Positions 1 to 4,348 of a stretch of DNA of 5,011 nucleotides are shown here, one piece after another. The stretch is taken from contig JASHXX010000059.1 of NCBI GenBank assembly GCA_030043335.1, positions 1 to 5,011 of the forward strand, in the 5' to 3' direction. How positions within the stretch are numbered: the first letter of the stretch is position 1; every line of letters starts with the position of its first letter. The position numbers and the translations under genes are program-made. The notes under the pieces were generated by a model. The model worked only from the letters and a program-made list of their open reading frames with translations. It was not told where the DNA came from and made no database searches. The stretch comes from Xanthobacteraceae bacterium. Lineage in GTDB: Bacteria; Pseudomonadota; Alphaproteobacteria; Rhizobiales; Xanthobacteraceae.

Positions 1-200
1 GCAGGGAATTCAGTCAAGAACTGTTTGAGGGCCTCTTTTCCCGCTCGGTTAGCGGCCTCAATAGTTTCATAAAAAACCCATGAACATTCTATCGGGGTCT
101 TTCGACCAGCCCGATATATCTCCCATCTCCACGGCTTCGGAGGCGGCGCGCGGTTCTTAACAACGACCGAAAAGTCGGTTTGATCGAAGAGAATGCTCAT
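1..200 (-). CDS. Hypothetical protein, N-terminal part, runs off the left edge
   Basis: The minus strand is open from an ATG at 200-198 to the window edge, giving 66 codons with no stop. The protein begins MSILFDQTDFSVVV. It continues with a proline- and tryptophan-rich stretch (APPPKPWRWEIYRAG) and a helical segment ending KEALKQFLTEFP. The run of aromatic, charged and proline residues reads like a real small soluble protein, and GC-ending codons are frequent. Similar small hypothetical proteins are, from memory, common in Bradyrhizobium-type genomes, but no function is known to me. No strong Shine-Dalgarno sequence lies upstream. The C-terminus is outside the window. It is divergent from the cold shock gene at 382, with 181 bases between the two starts. 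Confidence 0.7.
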   Translation of the reverse strand, partial: MSILFDQTDFSVVVKNRAPPPKPWRWEIYRAGRKTPIECSWVFYETIEAANRAGKEALKQFLTEFP

Positions 201-310
201 GGCTTGCAGTATGCGCCCGGCGGCACCCGAATGCCAGTGGCGATCAAGCGCCCCATTTCAAACAGTAGCGACGAGCAGACAGCATCGGGTTATCGGGAGA
301 TGCTGCCGCT

Positions 311-330
311 AGGGACCGATCGCGGTCCTT
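311..330. promoter_or_regulatory. Inverted repeat upstream of the cold shock gene
   Basis: GGACCG (313-318) and CGGTCC (323-328) are perfect complements around a 4-base ATCG centre. One more G-T pair and one A-T pair extend the arms outward to 311 and 330. It lies just before, and touches, the putative -35 box of the cold shock gene, so it could be an operator. It could also end transcription from the left, but no T-run follows. The function is inferred from position only. Confidence 0.3.
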
Positions 331-357
331 GTCGTGCTCAGGCGCGACCAGTATTGT
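329..357 (+). promoter_or_regulatory. Possible sigma-70-type promoter for the cold shock gene
   Basis: TTGTCG (329-334) and TATTGT (352-357) are separated by 17 bases, the ideal spacing for a housekeeping promoter. The match to TTGACA/TATAAT is only partial. Transcription would begin near 364, leaving a leader of about 18 bases that carries only the ribosome binding site. This is much shorter than the long thermosensor leader of E. coli cspA. The call is tentative. Confidence 0.3.
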
Positions 358-381
358 GCGCGATCAACATTGGAGACGGAA

Positions 382-588
382 ATGCCTACAGGTACGGTGA
401 AGTGGTTTAATCCGACAAAGGGATATGGGTTTATTCAGCCTTCAGGCGGCGGTGGCAAAGATGTGTTCGTCCACATCTCTGCCGTTGAACGGGCTGGGCT
501 CCATTCACTCAACGAGGGACAAACCATCGAGTACGAGATTGAGAGCAATCGCGGCAAAGAGTCCGCGACCAATCTTAGGGTCAAGTAG
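382..588 (+). CDS. CspA-family cold shock protein (single cold-shock domain)
   Basis: This is a 68-residue, single-domain cold shock protein, an OB-fold nucleic-acid chaperone of the cytoplasm that binds single-stranded RNA or DNA and melts secondary structure. The start TGTVKWFN (residues 3-10) is diagnostic. RNP1 is KGYGFI (residues 13-18) and RNP2 is VFVHIS (about 28-33), and both keep their aromatic binding residues. The tail NLRVK ends at the family's usual point and the length is normal. I chose the ATG at 382 because GGAG at 372-375 lies 6 bases before it. The frame stays open 16 codons upstream to 334, but those codons do not resemble the family. The gene stands alone on the plus strand, flanked by minus-strand genes. 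Sequence alone cannot say whether it is cold-induced or constitutive, as rhizobial genomes carry several paralogues. Confidence 0.97.
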   Translation: MPTGTVKWFNPTKGYGFIQPSGGGGKDVFVHISAVERAGLHSLNEGQTIEYEIESNRGKESATNLRVK

Positions 589-621
589 CGCCCTATTGGT
601 ATTATCGGTCGCGGGCGCTGC
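585..621 (+). terminator. Stem-loop over the cold shock stop codon, possible terminator or 3' stabiliser
   Basis: AGCGCCC (587-593) pairs perfectly with GGGCGCT (613-619). A T-G and a G-C pair extend the stem to 585 and 621. The loop is about 19 bases. The stem includes the TAG stop at 586-588. No T-run follows, so it is not a textbook intrinsic terminator. It may act as a 3' RNA structure instead. Confidence 0.3.
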
Positions 622-671
622 AGGTCGCGCTGTCAGCGAACGACTTTCCAGGTCGAAACCGCTTGCAGATT

Positions 672-890
672 TCACCCCGATTTCCGCATGCGAGGGCGCC
701 GCGGATAACTGGTGCTTTCGTATAGGCGCCGGATGTCATCGCCGTTGAAGCGCTCTTCTCCCACTTGCATCCATGCGCCAAGCGTGCGGATGGCTGGGAA
801 CTCTTCCACAGCGAAGCGAATTGCCTCCGCTGCGGTGGCAAAGCGTCGATAACTAAGTGGCTGACGCGCCCCACGTTTGCCCTTTGGCAT
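672..890 (-). CDS. Small basic hypothetical protein (72 aa)
   Basis: The 72-residue product has a basic N-terminus (MPKGKRGARQPLSYRRF). A predicted helix follows (ATAAEAIRFAVEEFPA), then a segment LGAWMQVGEERFNGDDIRRL and a basic tail (YPRRPRMRKSG). The pattern of basic ends around a helical core suggests a small nucleic-acid-associated or structural protein, but that is only inference. The LGAWMQVG-type segment is familiar to me from Bradyrhizobium hypothetical proteins with no assigned role. The start is the ATG at 890-888, and no strong ribosome binding site is visible. It is the last gene of a minus-strand run that begins at 1886, with about 165 bases separating it from the previous reading frame's likely original stop. 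A longer antisense-frame alternative (602-919) has poor composition and is rejected. Confidence 0.65.
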   Translation of the reverse strand: MPKGKRGARQPLSYRRFATAAEAIRFAVEEFPAIRTLGAWMQVGEERFNGDDIRRLYESTSYPRRPRMRKSG

Positions 891-971
891 GAATAGTTTG
901 GCTGATGCGCCGTAATCAAACGTCGTTAGCCTTCGAACAGAGTTTCCGTTGCTATGCGACGCGACTCGCTT

Positions 972-1319
972 TTAATATACTGAAAATCGATCAATGTCGT
1001 TCGCATTGCGGGCCGCGAATGGCCCGGCACGATGCCGCATGGGCAACTCTTGGCTCTTACGAGGCGGCGCCCGGTAACTCAACCAACCGAGCCGAGTTGT
1101 CGACGCTATATAAATCGAAACTTGAACGATCGGATATGCCACTTTGATCTCTAACGCCGCCGATTGAGCGGCCTTGGGGGTTTTGTAGGAACCCTTCGTC
1201 TGTTTGTCTACCTGGAGCGAATATCCCCCGCTCTCAGCCCGCTTGCGTTGGGAGAAAACCTCCTCCGCTTCTTTATCAGAATTGTCTTTACCAGTCATTT
1301 TGATCTGGCGCGGGGCCAT
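972..1319 (-). CDS. Small hypothetical protein, apparently frameshifted near codon 70
   Basis: As read, the frame encodes 115 residues. The first 70 look genuine: a charged N-terminus (MAPRQIKMTGKDNSDKEAEE), then VFSQRKRAESGGYSLQVDKQ, an alanine-rich helix and a beta-like ending PIVQVSIY. The remaining 45 residues are arginine- and serine-rich and do not look conserved. If one base is restored between 1110 and 1109, the next codons read D-S-V-D-N-S-A-R-L-V-E-L-P-G-A-A-S and stop at TAA 1059-1057. That gives an 87-residue protein with a much more natural end. The start at 1319 is set by an excellent ribosome binding site at 1333-1327. The frame is open further upstream to 1484 but lacks protein character there. 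It lies 61 bases downstream of the ParB-domain gene and is probably cotranscribed with it. The function is unknown to me. Confidence 0.6.
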   Translation of the reverse strand: MAPRQIKMTGKDNSDKEAEEVFSQRKRAESGGYSLQVDKQTKGSYKTPKAAQSAALEIKVAYPIVQVSIYIASTTRLGWLSYRAPPRKSQELPMRHRAGPFAARNANDIDRFSVY

Positions 1320-1326
1320 TTCGTCT

Positions 1327-1333
1327 CTCCTCT
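1327..1333 (-). promoter_or_regulatory. Strong ribosome binding site that fixes the start at 1319
   Basis: On the minus strand AGAGGAG (1333-1327) sits 7 bases before the ATG at 1319-1317. This argues against the longer upstream extension of the same frame to 1484. Confidence 0.75.
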
Positions 1334-1380
1334 TATTGGGGGGCCTTGCAAGGGGCTCGACGCTTCGACCACCAGAGTCA

Positions 1381-1629
1381 TTAGTGCTTCGGCGCGTCGA
1401 CAAGAAAGCAGAAGATTGTTTTTTCACCGAGGGCTTTGGCGGCTTCCAGCCGGTGCAAGCCTTCAACGAGCACGAACCGAGCACCGTCTGTCCGTACCAG
1501 GATCGGCCCCTGCTGGCCCTTGTCGAGCATGCTCGTCGCGATTTCCTCTACGCGCTTTTGATCAAGAGTGGCACGCCGCTTGACTGGCACGTAGATGTCG
1601 GCGATCGCGAGGGTCTCGCGCTTCATCAT
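1381..1629 (-). CDS. Stand-alone ParB N-terminal-domain protein (ParB/Srx fold)
   Basis: The 82-residue protein consists of one ParB N-terminal-like domain and nothing else. It shows the opening strand ETLAIADIYVPVKRR (residues 5-19). A helix follows (DQKRVEEIATSMLDKGQQ, about 23-40), then the strand pair GPILVRTDGARFVLVEG (41-57) and the signature EGLHRLEAAKALGE (56-69), equivalent to the ParB GERRxRA phosphate-binding box. Full ParB proteins add a helix-turn-helix and a dimerisation domain, and both are absent. The signature also resembles the sulfiredoxin GGCHR motif, but the catalytic cysteine position holds leucine, so sulfiredoxin activity is unlikely. The protein may bind or hydrolyse a nucleotide, which is family inference. 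The start could be 1629 or the adjacent ATG at 1626. A tiny open frame with a good ribosome binding site ends just upstream. It leads the small hypothetical gene that starts at 1319. Confidence 0.82.
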   Translation of the reverse strand: MMKRETLAIADIYVPVKRRATLDQKRVEEIATSMLDKGQQGPILVRTDGARFVLVEGLHRLEAAKALGEKTIFCFLVDAPKH

Positions 1630-1636
1630 GCCGACT

Positions 1637-1660
1637 TCACGTCATCCCTCGGTAGTACAT
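1637..1660 (-). CDS. Possible 7-codon leader ORF before the ParB-domain gene
   Basis: AAGGAG (1675-1670) lies 9 bases before an ATG at 1660-1658 that opens the tiny frame MYYRGMT, ending at TGA 1639-1637. The ParB-domain ATG follows 7 bases later and has only a weak ribosome binding site of its own. Translation of the short frame could therefore feed ribosomes to the main gene by reinitiation. It may also be chance, or mark an older start lost to a frame change. Confidence 0.3.
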   Translation of the reverse strand: MYYRGMT

Positions 1661-1691
1661 TTAGCTCTTCTCCTTTCGGGCTACGTCGGGG

Positions 1692-1886
1692 TCATAACCG
1701 CTCTACCAGTATCCAGTTCGCAAATGGAATGTAGATCTGGCCGATCTCGTGACGGACGGTGTGGACACTGTTCATAGCGGCAGGAAGCCAAGTTGGATAG
1801 CCTGTTGCGTTAGCGAGTACGCGCCGGAAATTGATCGCCTGGGAGGCGATGATCGTCGCAACCGTAAGCCAGAATGACCAGCCCAT
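1692..1886 (-). CDS. Small putative membrane protein, hypothetical (64 aa)
   Basis: The 64-residue frame opens with a hydrophobic, tryptophan-containing stretch ([16 protein letters not shown], about residues 3-18) that could span the membrane or act as an uncleaved signal anchor. A second, weaker hydrophobic stretch lies near the C-terminus ([11 protein letters not shown], about 51-61). About two thirds of codons end in G or C, with runs of ATC, GTC, CAG and GAG typical of this genome type, which supports coding. Against it, there is no visible ribosome binding site before the ATG at 1886, and I recognise no family. It ends 62 bases before the ParB-domain gene in the same direction. Its 5' end abuts the cyclase-type gene remnant on the other strand, so it may itself be truncated. 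Confidence 0.45.
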   Translation of the reverse strand: MGWSFWLTVATIIASQAINFRRVLANATGYPTWLPAAMNSVHTVRHEIGQIYIPFANWILVERL

Positions 1887-1921
1887 AGTGCGACCGCTCG
1901 GGGGCGAGATGGTAGAACAGC

Positions 1922-2133
1922 CCGTCAGCCGCTTCGCTCGCGGTCGCGCGTCAACAGCAGCGAAATCCTGGGAGCTACGCGCCGCAATGAGTATGGCTCG
2001 CCTCTGGCGCTTTCAGGGCAAGGCGCAGCAAGCCCGCGAACTGCTCGCTCCGATCTACGGCTGGTTCACCGAAGGCTTTGACACGCTCGACCTCAAGGAG
2101 GCCAAGGCGTTGCTCGACGAATTGGTGTCATAA
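1922..2133 (+). pseudogene. 3' remnant of an adenylate-cyclase-type ATPase/TPR protein
   Basis: The C-terminal end of a much larger protein is recognisable: [20 protein letters not shown] (from 1960), then [18 protein letters not shown] and [17 protein letters not shown] up to TAA 2131-2133. This tail is characteristic of the large proteins, often around 1000 residues, that join a class III nucleotide cyclase domain to an AAA-type ATPase and TPR repeats. They are abundant in Bradyrhizobium. Only the final TPR-like helices remain. Upstream, the matching residues ASLAVARQQ lie in another frame (1931-1957), so one base is missing within the CAG repeat near 1958-1960. In that frame a TAG occurs at 1913-1915, and nothing of the cyclase or ATPase domains precedes it. 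It is a dead fragment left by deletion or recombination. Confidence 0.75.
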
Positions 2134-2174
2134 GATTAGAATGATCGGATGTCGCCGAAAGGCCGTTCGTCGCC

Positions 2175-2356
2175 TCAGTTCATACGACAGAAGCAACTAA
2201 ACCGAAAACGCTGGATTGTCCCCGTGGGCGTTTGATGGGCATGGGTGCGGCTCTCCAACAGGTCGAACGCGGGGCCGAATATTTTATTGAGCGACGCCGC
2301 GTCATAACGGACCACAGGTAACGCGGGCCAGAACTGCCCCGCCGTGAGTCAGCCGT
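2175..2356 (-). pseudogene. 3' remnant of a class I SAM-dependent methyltransferase
   Basis: Read on the minus strand from 2321, the frame gives LPVVRYDAASLNKIFGPAFD, then LLESRTHAHQTPTGTIQRFR and FSCFCRMN, ending at TGA 2177-2175. The succession LPVxRYD, a helix, xFxLLESRxHxHxTPxGxxQxFxFSxF matches the C-terminal end of many small UbiE-like methyltransferases. Just upstream, in another frame (2356-2327), TADSRRGSSG resembles the preceding family segment that normally reads ADxGPxxCSGLPV, which implies an indel near 2322-2326. The SAM-binding Rossmann half is absent: nothing resembling the glycine-rich motif lies between 2356 and 2425. The fragment cannot be active. The 40 bases between it and the cyclase-type remnant hold nothing recognisable. 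Confidence 0.65.
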
Positions 2357-2425
2357 GCGCGCGCTAAGGCGTCGAGAAAGTCTCACCGTCGCGCACCGAA
2401 TCCGGAGGGGCCGCCCGGGGTCCAG

Positions 2426-2752
2426 TTATACTTTCTCCGGCGTTTTATTCAGCATCGCCGTGAATACGGAGATGTCGGCCTTGCGCTTGTTGAACGGCCG
2501 AAAATGCGAGGGGAAAAATGAAGGCTCGAACCTCCCCTCATAATACGGACAGGGCGGGTTGATAATCTCTTCAAGCAACATCCCCGGCGTGCCGGGGTAT
2601 CCGGCATAGGGCACAACAAACGCGCGGACCGTATAAACGTCGCCCTTCACCGGAAGATTAGGGCAGCGCACGGTGAACGTGGGATCAAACACGCGATTTT
2701 CTCCCACAAATTTGTCATCGACACAAACAACACGCTGACCGATGTGAAACAT
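2426..2752 (-). CDS. Conserved hypothetical protein (108 aa), probable small beta-barrel
   Basis: The 108-residue protein starts MFHIGQRVVCVDDKF. It continues with LPVKGDVYTVRAFVVPY (residues 33-49), a glycine/proline loop, LLEEIINPP (59-67), a tyrosine/phenylalanine-rich block ending SFFPSHFRPF (78-87), and a helical tail ADISVFTAMLNK (92-103). The opening hydrophobic beta strands with a VxGDVYTVR turn resemble SH3-like small barrels, but that is inference. I recall proteins of this pattern (start MFxIGQxVVC, ending FRPxxxxxxDISxFxxML) from rhizobia and phage-related islands, without known function. The start at 2752 is chosen because GGAGG (2765-2761) lies 8 bases upstream. An in-frame extension to 2905 is mostly the wrong frame of the SMP-30 stub. 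It follows that stub in the same direction and may share its transcript. Confidence 0.85.
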   Translation of the reverse strand: MFHIGQRVVCVDDKFVGENRVFDPTFTVRCPNLPVKGDVYTVRAFVVPYAGYPGTPGMLLEEIINPPCPYYEGRFEPSFFPSHFRPFNKRKADISVFTAMLNKTPEKV

Positions 2753-2760
2753 CTCGAATT

Positions 2761-2765
2761 CCTCC
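2761..2765 (-). promoter_or_regulatory. Ribosome binding site that fixes the start at 2752
   Basis: GGAGG on the minus strand lies 8 bases before the ATG at 2752-2750. It decides against the longer in-frame start at 2905. Confidence 0.75.
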
Positions 2766-2783
2766 AAACTACCTTCCGTCATC

Positions 2784-2927
2784 TCACTGTCGACAACACG
2801 CCGCGACACCCTCCGTGAACGTGAATCCGCTCGCCAGCTGTTCGACGGGCGCTTCGAGATCGAGCAGGTCGGCAAATTCGCGGCGTTGGGCCACGCGTGG
2901 CTCATCTTCCGTCACGCCGGGAACCAT
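2784..2927 (-). pseudogene. N-terminal stub of an SMP-30/gluconolactonase/LRE-family gene
   Basis: An ATG at 2927-2925 opens a 47-codon frame whose product includes EFADLLDLEAPVEQLASGFT and then FTEG. The pattern LLDxxAPVEQLAxGFTFTEG is the standard N-terminus of SMP-30/gluconolactonase proteins, calcium-dependent six-bladed propellers that open sugar lactones. In intact members TEG is followed by P-x-W and about 250 more residues. Here the sequence switches to VAACCRQ and stops at TGA 2786-2784, so the gene was cut at about 2808. Its start overlaps the last 16 bases of the hydrolase gene, which implies that the two were once a translationally coupled operon. The stub lacks all metal ligands and cannot be active. 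Whether it is still translated is unknown. Confidence 0.7.
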
Positions 2928-3760
2928 TGCCGACGCGGCAAGGATTGAACGATCGGTCCCGGTACTGCGTCCAGCAGACGGCCGACCACCTGGCCGCCCT
3001 CGATGAGCGCTGGACGGTCGTGGACCGGCAGTGCAAACCGCGAGGTGGCCATGACCTTCTTGATCGCGGCTTTCTCCTGGCGCTTCGTTGTGCCGTGGTT
3101 GCCGGTAACGCGCGGCTCCATATCGCCGATCTCGCGGAATGGTTCGATGATCTGGTCGTTGAAATCGTAGATCACATCGCCGCAGATCGTCGCCACTCCC
3201 TCGGCGGTCTTCACGATGACGTTCATCGAGCCCTCAGTATGGCCGCCGGCCGCCTCGCAGACGACCCCGGGCATGAGTTCTGTTGGCCCACAAATCTCGA
3301 GGTCGAGAAAGCGCAGCGCTCCCTTGGTATGGAGCCGATCAATCAGATGCTTGATGTCGACCGCTGGATACTGCGGATGCATCAGGCCAGACACCGAATA
3401 TTCGAGCTCGCGCCGATTGAGGACTACCGTTGTATTCATCGGAAAGAGATCATCCTTGCCGGCATGATCGATATGCAGGTGGGTATGCAGAACGTAGCGC
3501 ACGTCGCCGAGCCTGAGCCCGTGCTTCTTCAGCTGGTTCTCAATCATAGTCTCATGGGACTGCAGTCCACGCATTCCAAGAGTCTCCATGATCTGATTGG
3601 AGCGATAACCGGTATCGACAAGCACCGGCCAAGTTCCGCCCAGGATGAGAAAGCCTGTGGTCGGCGCGCGGCGCGTGCGGCCGCAATCACGTCCGAGCAC
3701 CAGGAAGCTCGATTCGAGTTCAATATCGCCGTAGTCGAGAATTTTGATTTCAAGCGCCAT
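2912..3760 (-). CDS. Metallo-beta-lactamase-fold hydrolase, N-acyl homoserine lactonase family
   Basis: The 282-residue soluble protein has the full metal-binding set of the MBL fold. It carries HxHxDH as H94-L-H96-I-D98-H99, then H174 in GHTEGS, D195 in CGDVIYD and H247 in PVHD, which together bind a di-zinc centre. VDTGY (48-52) is the usual strand before the active site. The overall order matches AiiA/AttM-like lactonases, which open the lactone ring of acyl homoserine lactones. The family also includes enzymes for other lactones and esters, so the substrate is not proven. No signal peptide is seen. I chose the ATG at 3760 because GGAGG (3769-3765) lies just upstream. The frame is open 9 codons further, to 3787. 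The end overlaps the SMP-30 stub by 16 bases, pointing to a former lactone-catabolic or quorum-quenching operon. All catalytic residues are intact, so it is probably functional. Confidence 0.92.
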   Translation of the reverse strand: MALEIKILDYGDIELESSFLVLGRDCGRTRRAPTTGFLILGGTWPVLVDTGYRSNQIMETLGMRGLQSHETMIENQLKKHGLRLGDVRYVLHTHLHIDHAGKDDLFPMNTTVVLNRRELEYSVSGLMHPQYPAVDIKHLIDRLHTKGALRFLDLEICGPTELMPGVVCEAAGGHTEGSMNVIVKTAEGVATICGDVIYDFNDQIIEPFREIGDMEPRVTGNHGTTKRQEKAAIKKVMATSRFALPVHDRPALIEGGQVVGRLLDAVPGPIVQSLPRRQWFPA

Positions 3761-4126
3761 GTTTCCTCCACATCCCTTCGGGTTCACTTAGATTAGGTCC
3801 ATGATCAACTGGGTTAAGCTTGCCCGCGACCTCTTCCGCCTTCCGGTTCTCGGAAAGGAGGCAAACAGCCGCCGCGATCCCTTCCGAGATTCTGTAAAGG
3901 GTTCGCCAGGCTGAAACATACCCTGGCGACGGGCTACGCGCATCAAGAGGGGCAGCCCGCCACCGAGATGTAGCGCAAAATGCCCCGCGCTGACTCAGCC
4001 GAGGCCGCTGGCGCGTTTCTATGAATCAAGGGGTGGGGTGTGTCCGTTGCGGCGAGCATGACGTTTCGGGTCATTCGCGAGGCGGTCTTGCCTGCTGGAA
4101 AGATGGGGTAGTCGGCCGGCGAGCTT
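3761..4126. other. Stretch without a confident gene; possible minus-strand gene tail
   Basis: No convincing complete gene lies here. On the minus strand one frame reads TLYRISEGIAAAVCLLSENR and then KAEEVAGKLNPVDHG before stopping at TGA 3752-3750, so it overlaps the hydrolase start by 11 bases. Such an overlap, and the helical character of the segment, would fit the 3' end of a former upstream operon gene. However, no start codon is found in that frame and its more distal part (about 3930-4040) is arginine- and serine-rich and unconvincing. I do not recognise a family. On the plus strand, a short frame from ATG 4058 stops at TAG 4109-4111. No repeat, transposase or RNA gene is seen. Confidence 0.3.
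3765..3769 (-). promoter_or_regulatory. Ribosome binding site of the hydrolase gene
   Basis: GGAGG followed by AAAC precedes the ATG at 3760-3758 on the minus strand. It supports 3760 over the upstream in-frame start at 3787. Confidence 0.75.
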
Positions 4127-4144
4127 GTGGATGGCTGTGGCGAG

Positions 4145-4333
4145 GTGAAGCTATCGCCTCAGCAAATGAGGGCGATGATTGAGTTGTTGCCATTTCACGC
4201 GCCCAAGCTTTCGGCTGTGGCGATCAATGCGCTCAATGGCGATGATTTCGCCTCGCGCTTAGAGCGCTGCATCGCCCTTGCTCGCAGCGACCGGGTCAAG
4301 CGGATCGAGCTTCGACCGAACGAAGAAAAATAA
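4145..4333 (+). CDS. Small hypothetical protein (62 aa, GTG start)
   Basis: The protein runs from VKLSPQQMRAMIELLPFHAP through LSAVAINALNGDDFASRLER to RSDRVKRIELRPNEEK. It is helix-rich, with a charged C-terminus and no cysteine-rich or membrane segments apart from a single cysteine in the second half. The composition looks genuinely coding. I do not recognise a characterised family. The start is uncertain: GTG at 4145 gives the natural-looking M-K-L-S-P-Q-Q opening, and GTG at 4127 would add six residues, but neither has a good ribosome binding site. The same frame is open upstream from an ATG at 4058 except for a single TAG at 4109-4111, so the gene might be a longer one split by a nonsense change. 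It ends 15 bases before the nucleoside hydrolase remnant. Confidence 0.55.
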   Translation: MKLSPQQMRAMIELLPFHAPKLSAVAINALNGDDFASRLERCIALARSDRVKRIELRPNEEK

Positions 4334-4348
4334 ACCGTACCGGCCTGC

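Noticed and set aside
180..410. A 76-codon plus-strand frame before the cold shock gene
   Set aside because: It overlaps the cold shock start and the divergent 1-200 gene, has no ribosome binding site and unconvincing composition.
602..919. A 105-codon minus-strand frame
   Set aside because: It overlaps the more protein-like 672-890 gene in another frame and has low-quality, cysteine- and serine-rich composition.
1320..1484. N-terminal extension of the 1319 gene
   Set aside because: It is the wrong frame over the ParB-domain gene, and a strong ribosome binding site marks 1319 as the start.
1381..1629. Sulfiredoxin for the 82-residue protein
   Set aside because: The fold signature is similar, but the essential cysteine before HR is leucine.
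1164..1734. Plus-strand frames of 139 and 176 codons
   Set aside because: Both are antisense to the ParB-domain gene and the small gene after it, and have no recognisable motif.
2753..2905. N-terminal extension of the 108-residue gene
   Set aside because: It covers the SMP-30 stub in another frame, while GGAGG sits at the right distance from the ATG at 2752.
2897..3796. A 299-codon plus-strand open frame
   Set aside because: It lies exactly antisense to the hydrolase gene, whose metal motifs and ribosome binding site are clear. Long antisense frames are expected in GC-rich genes.
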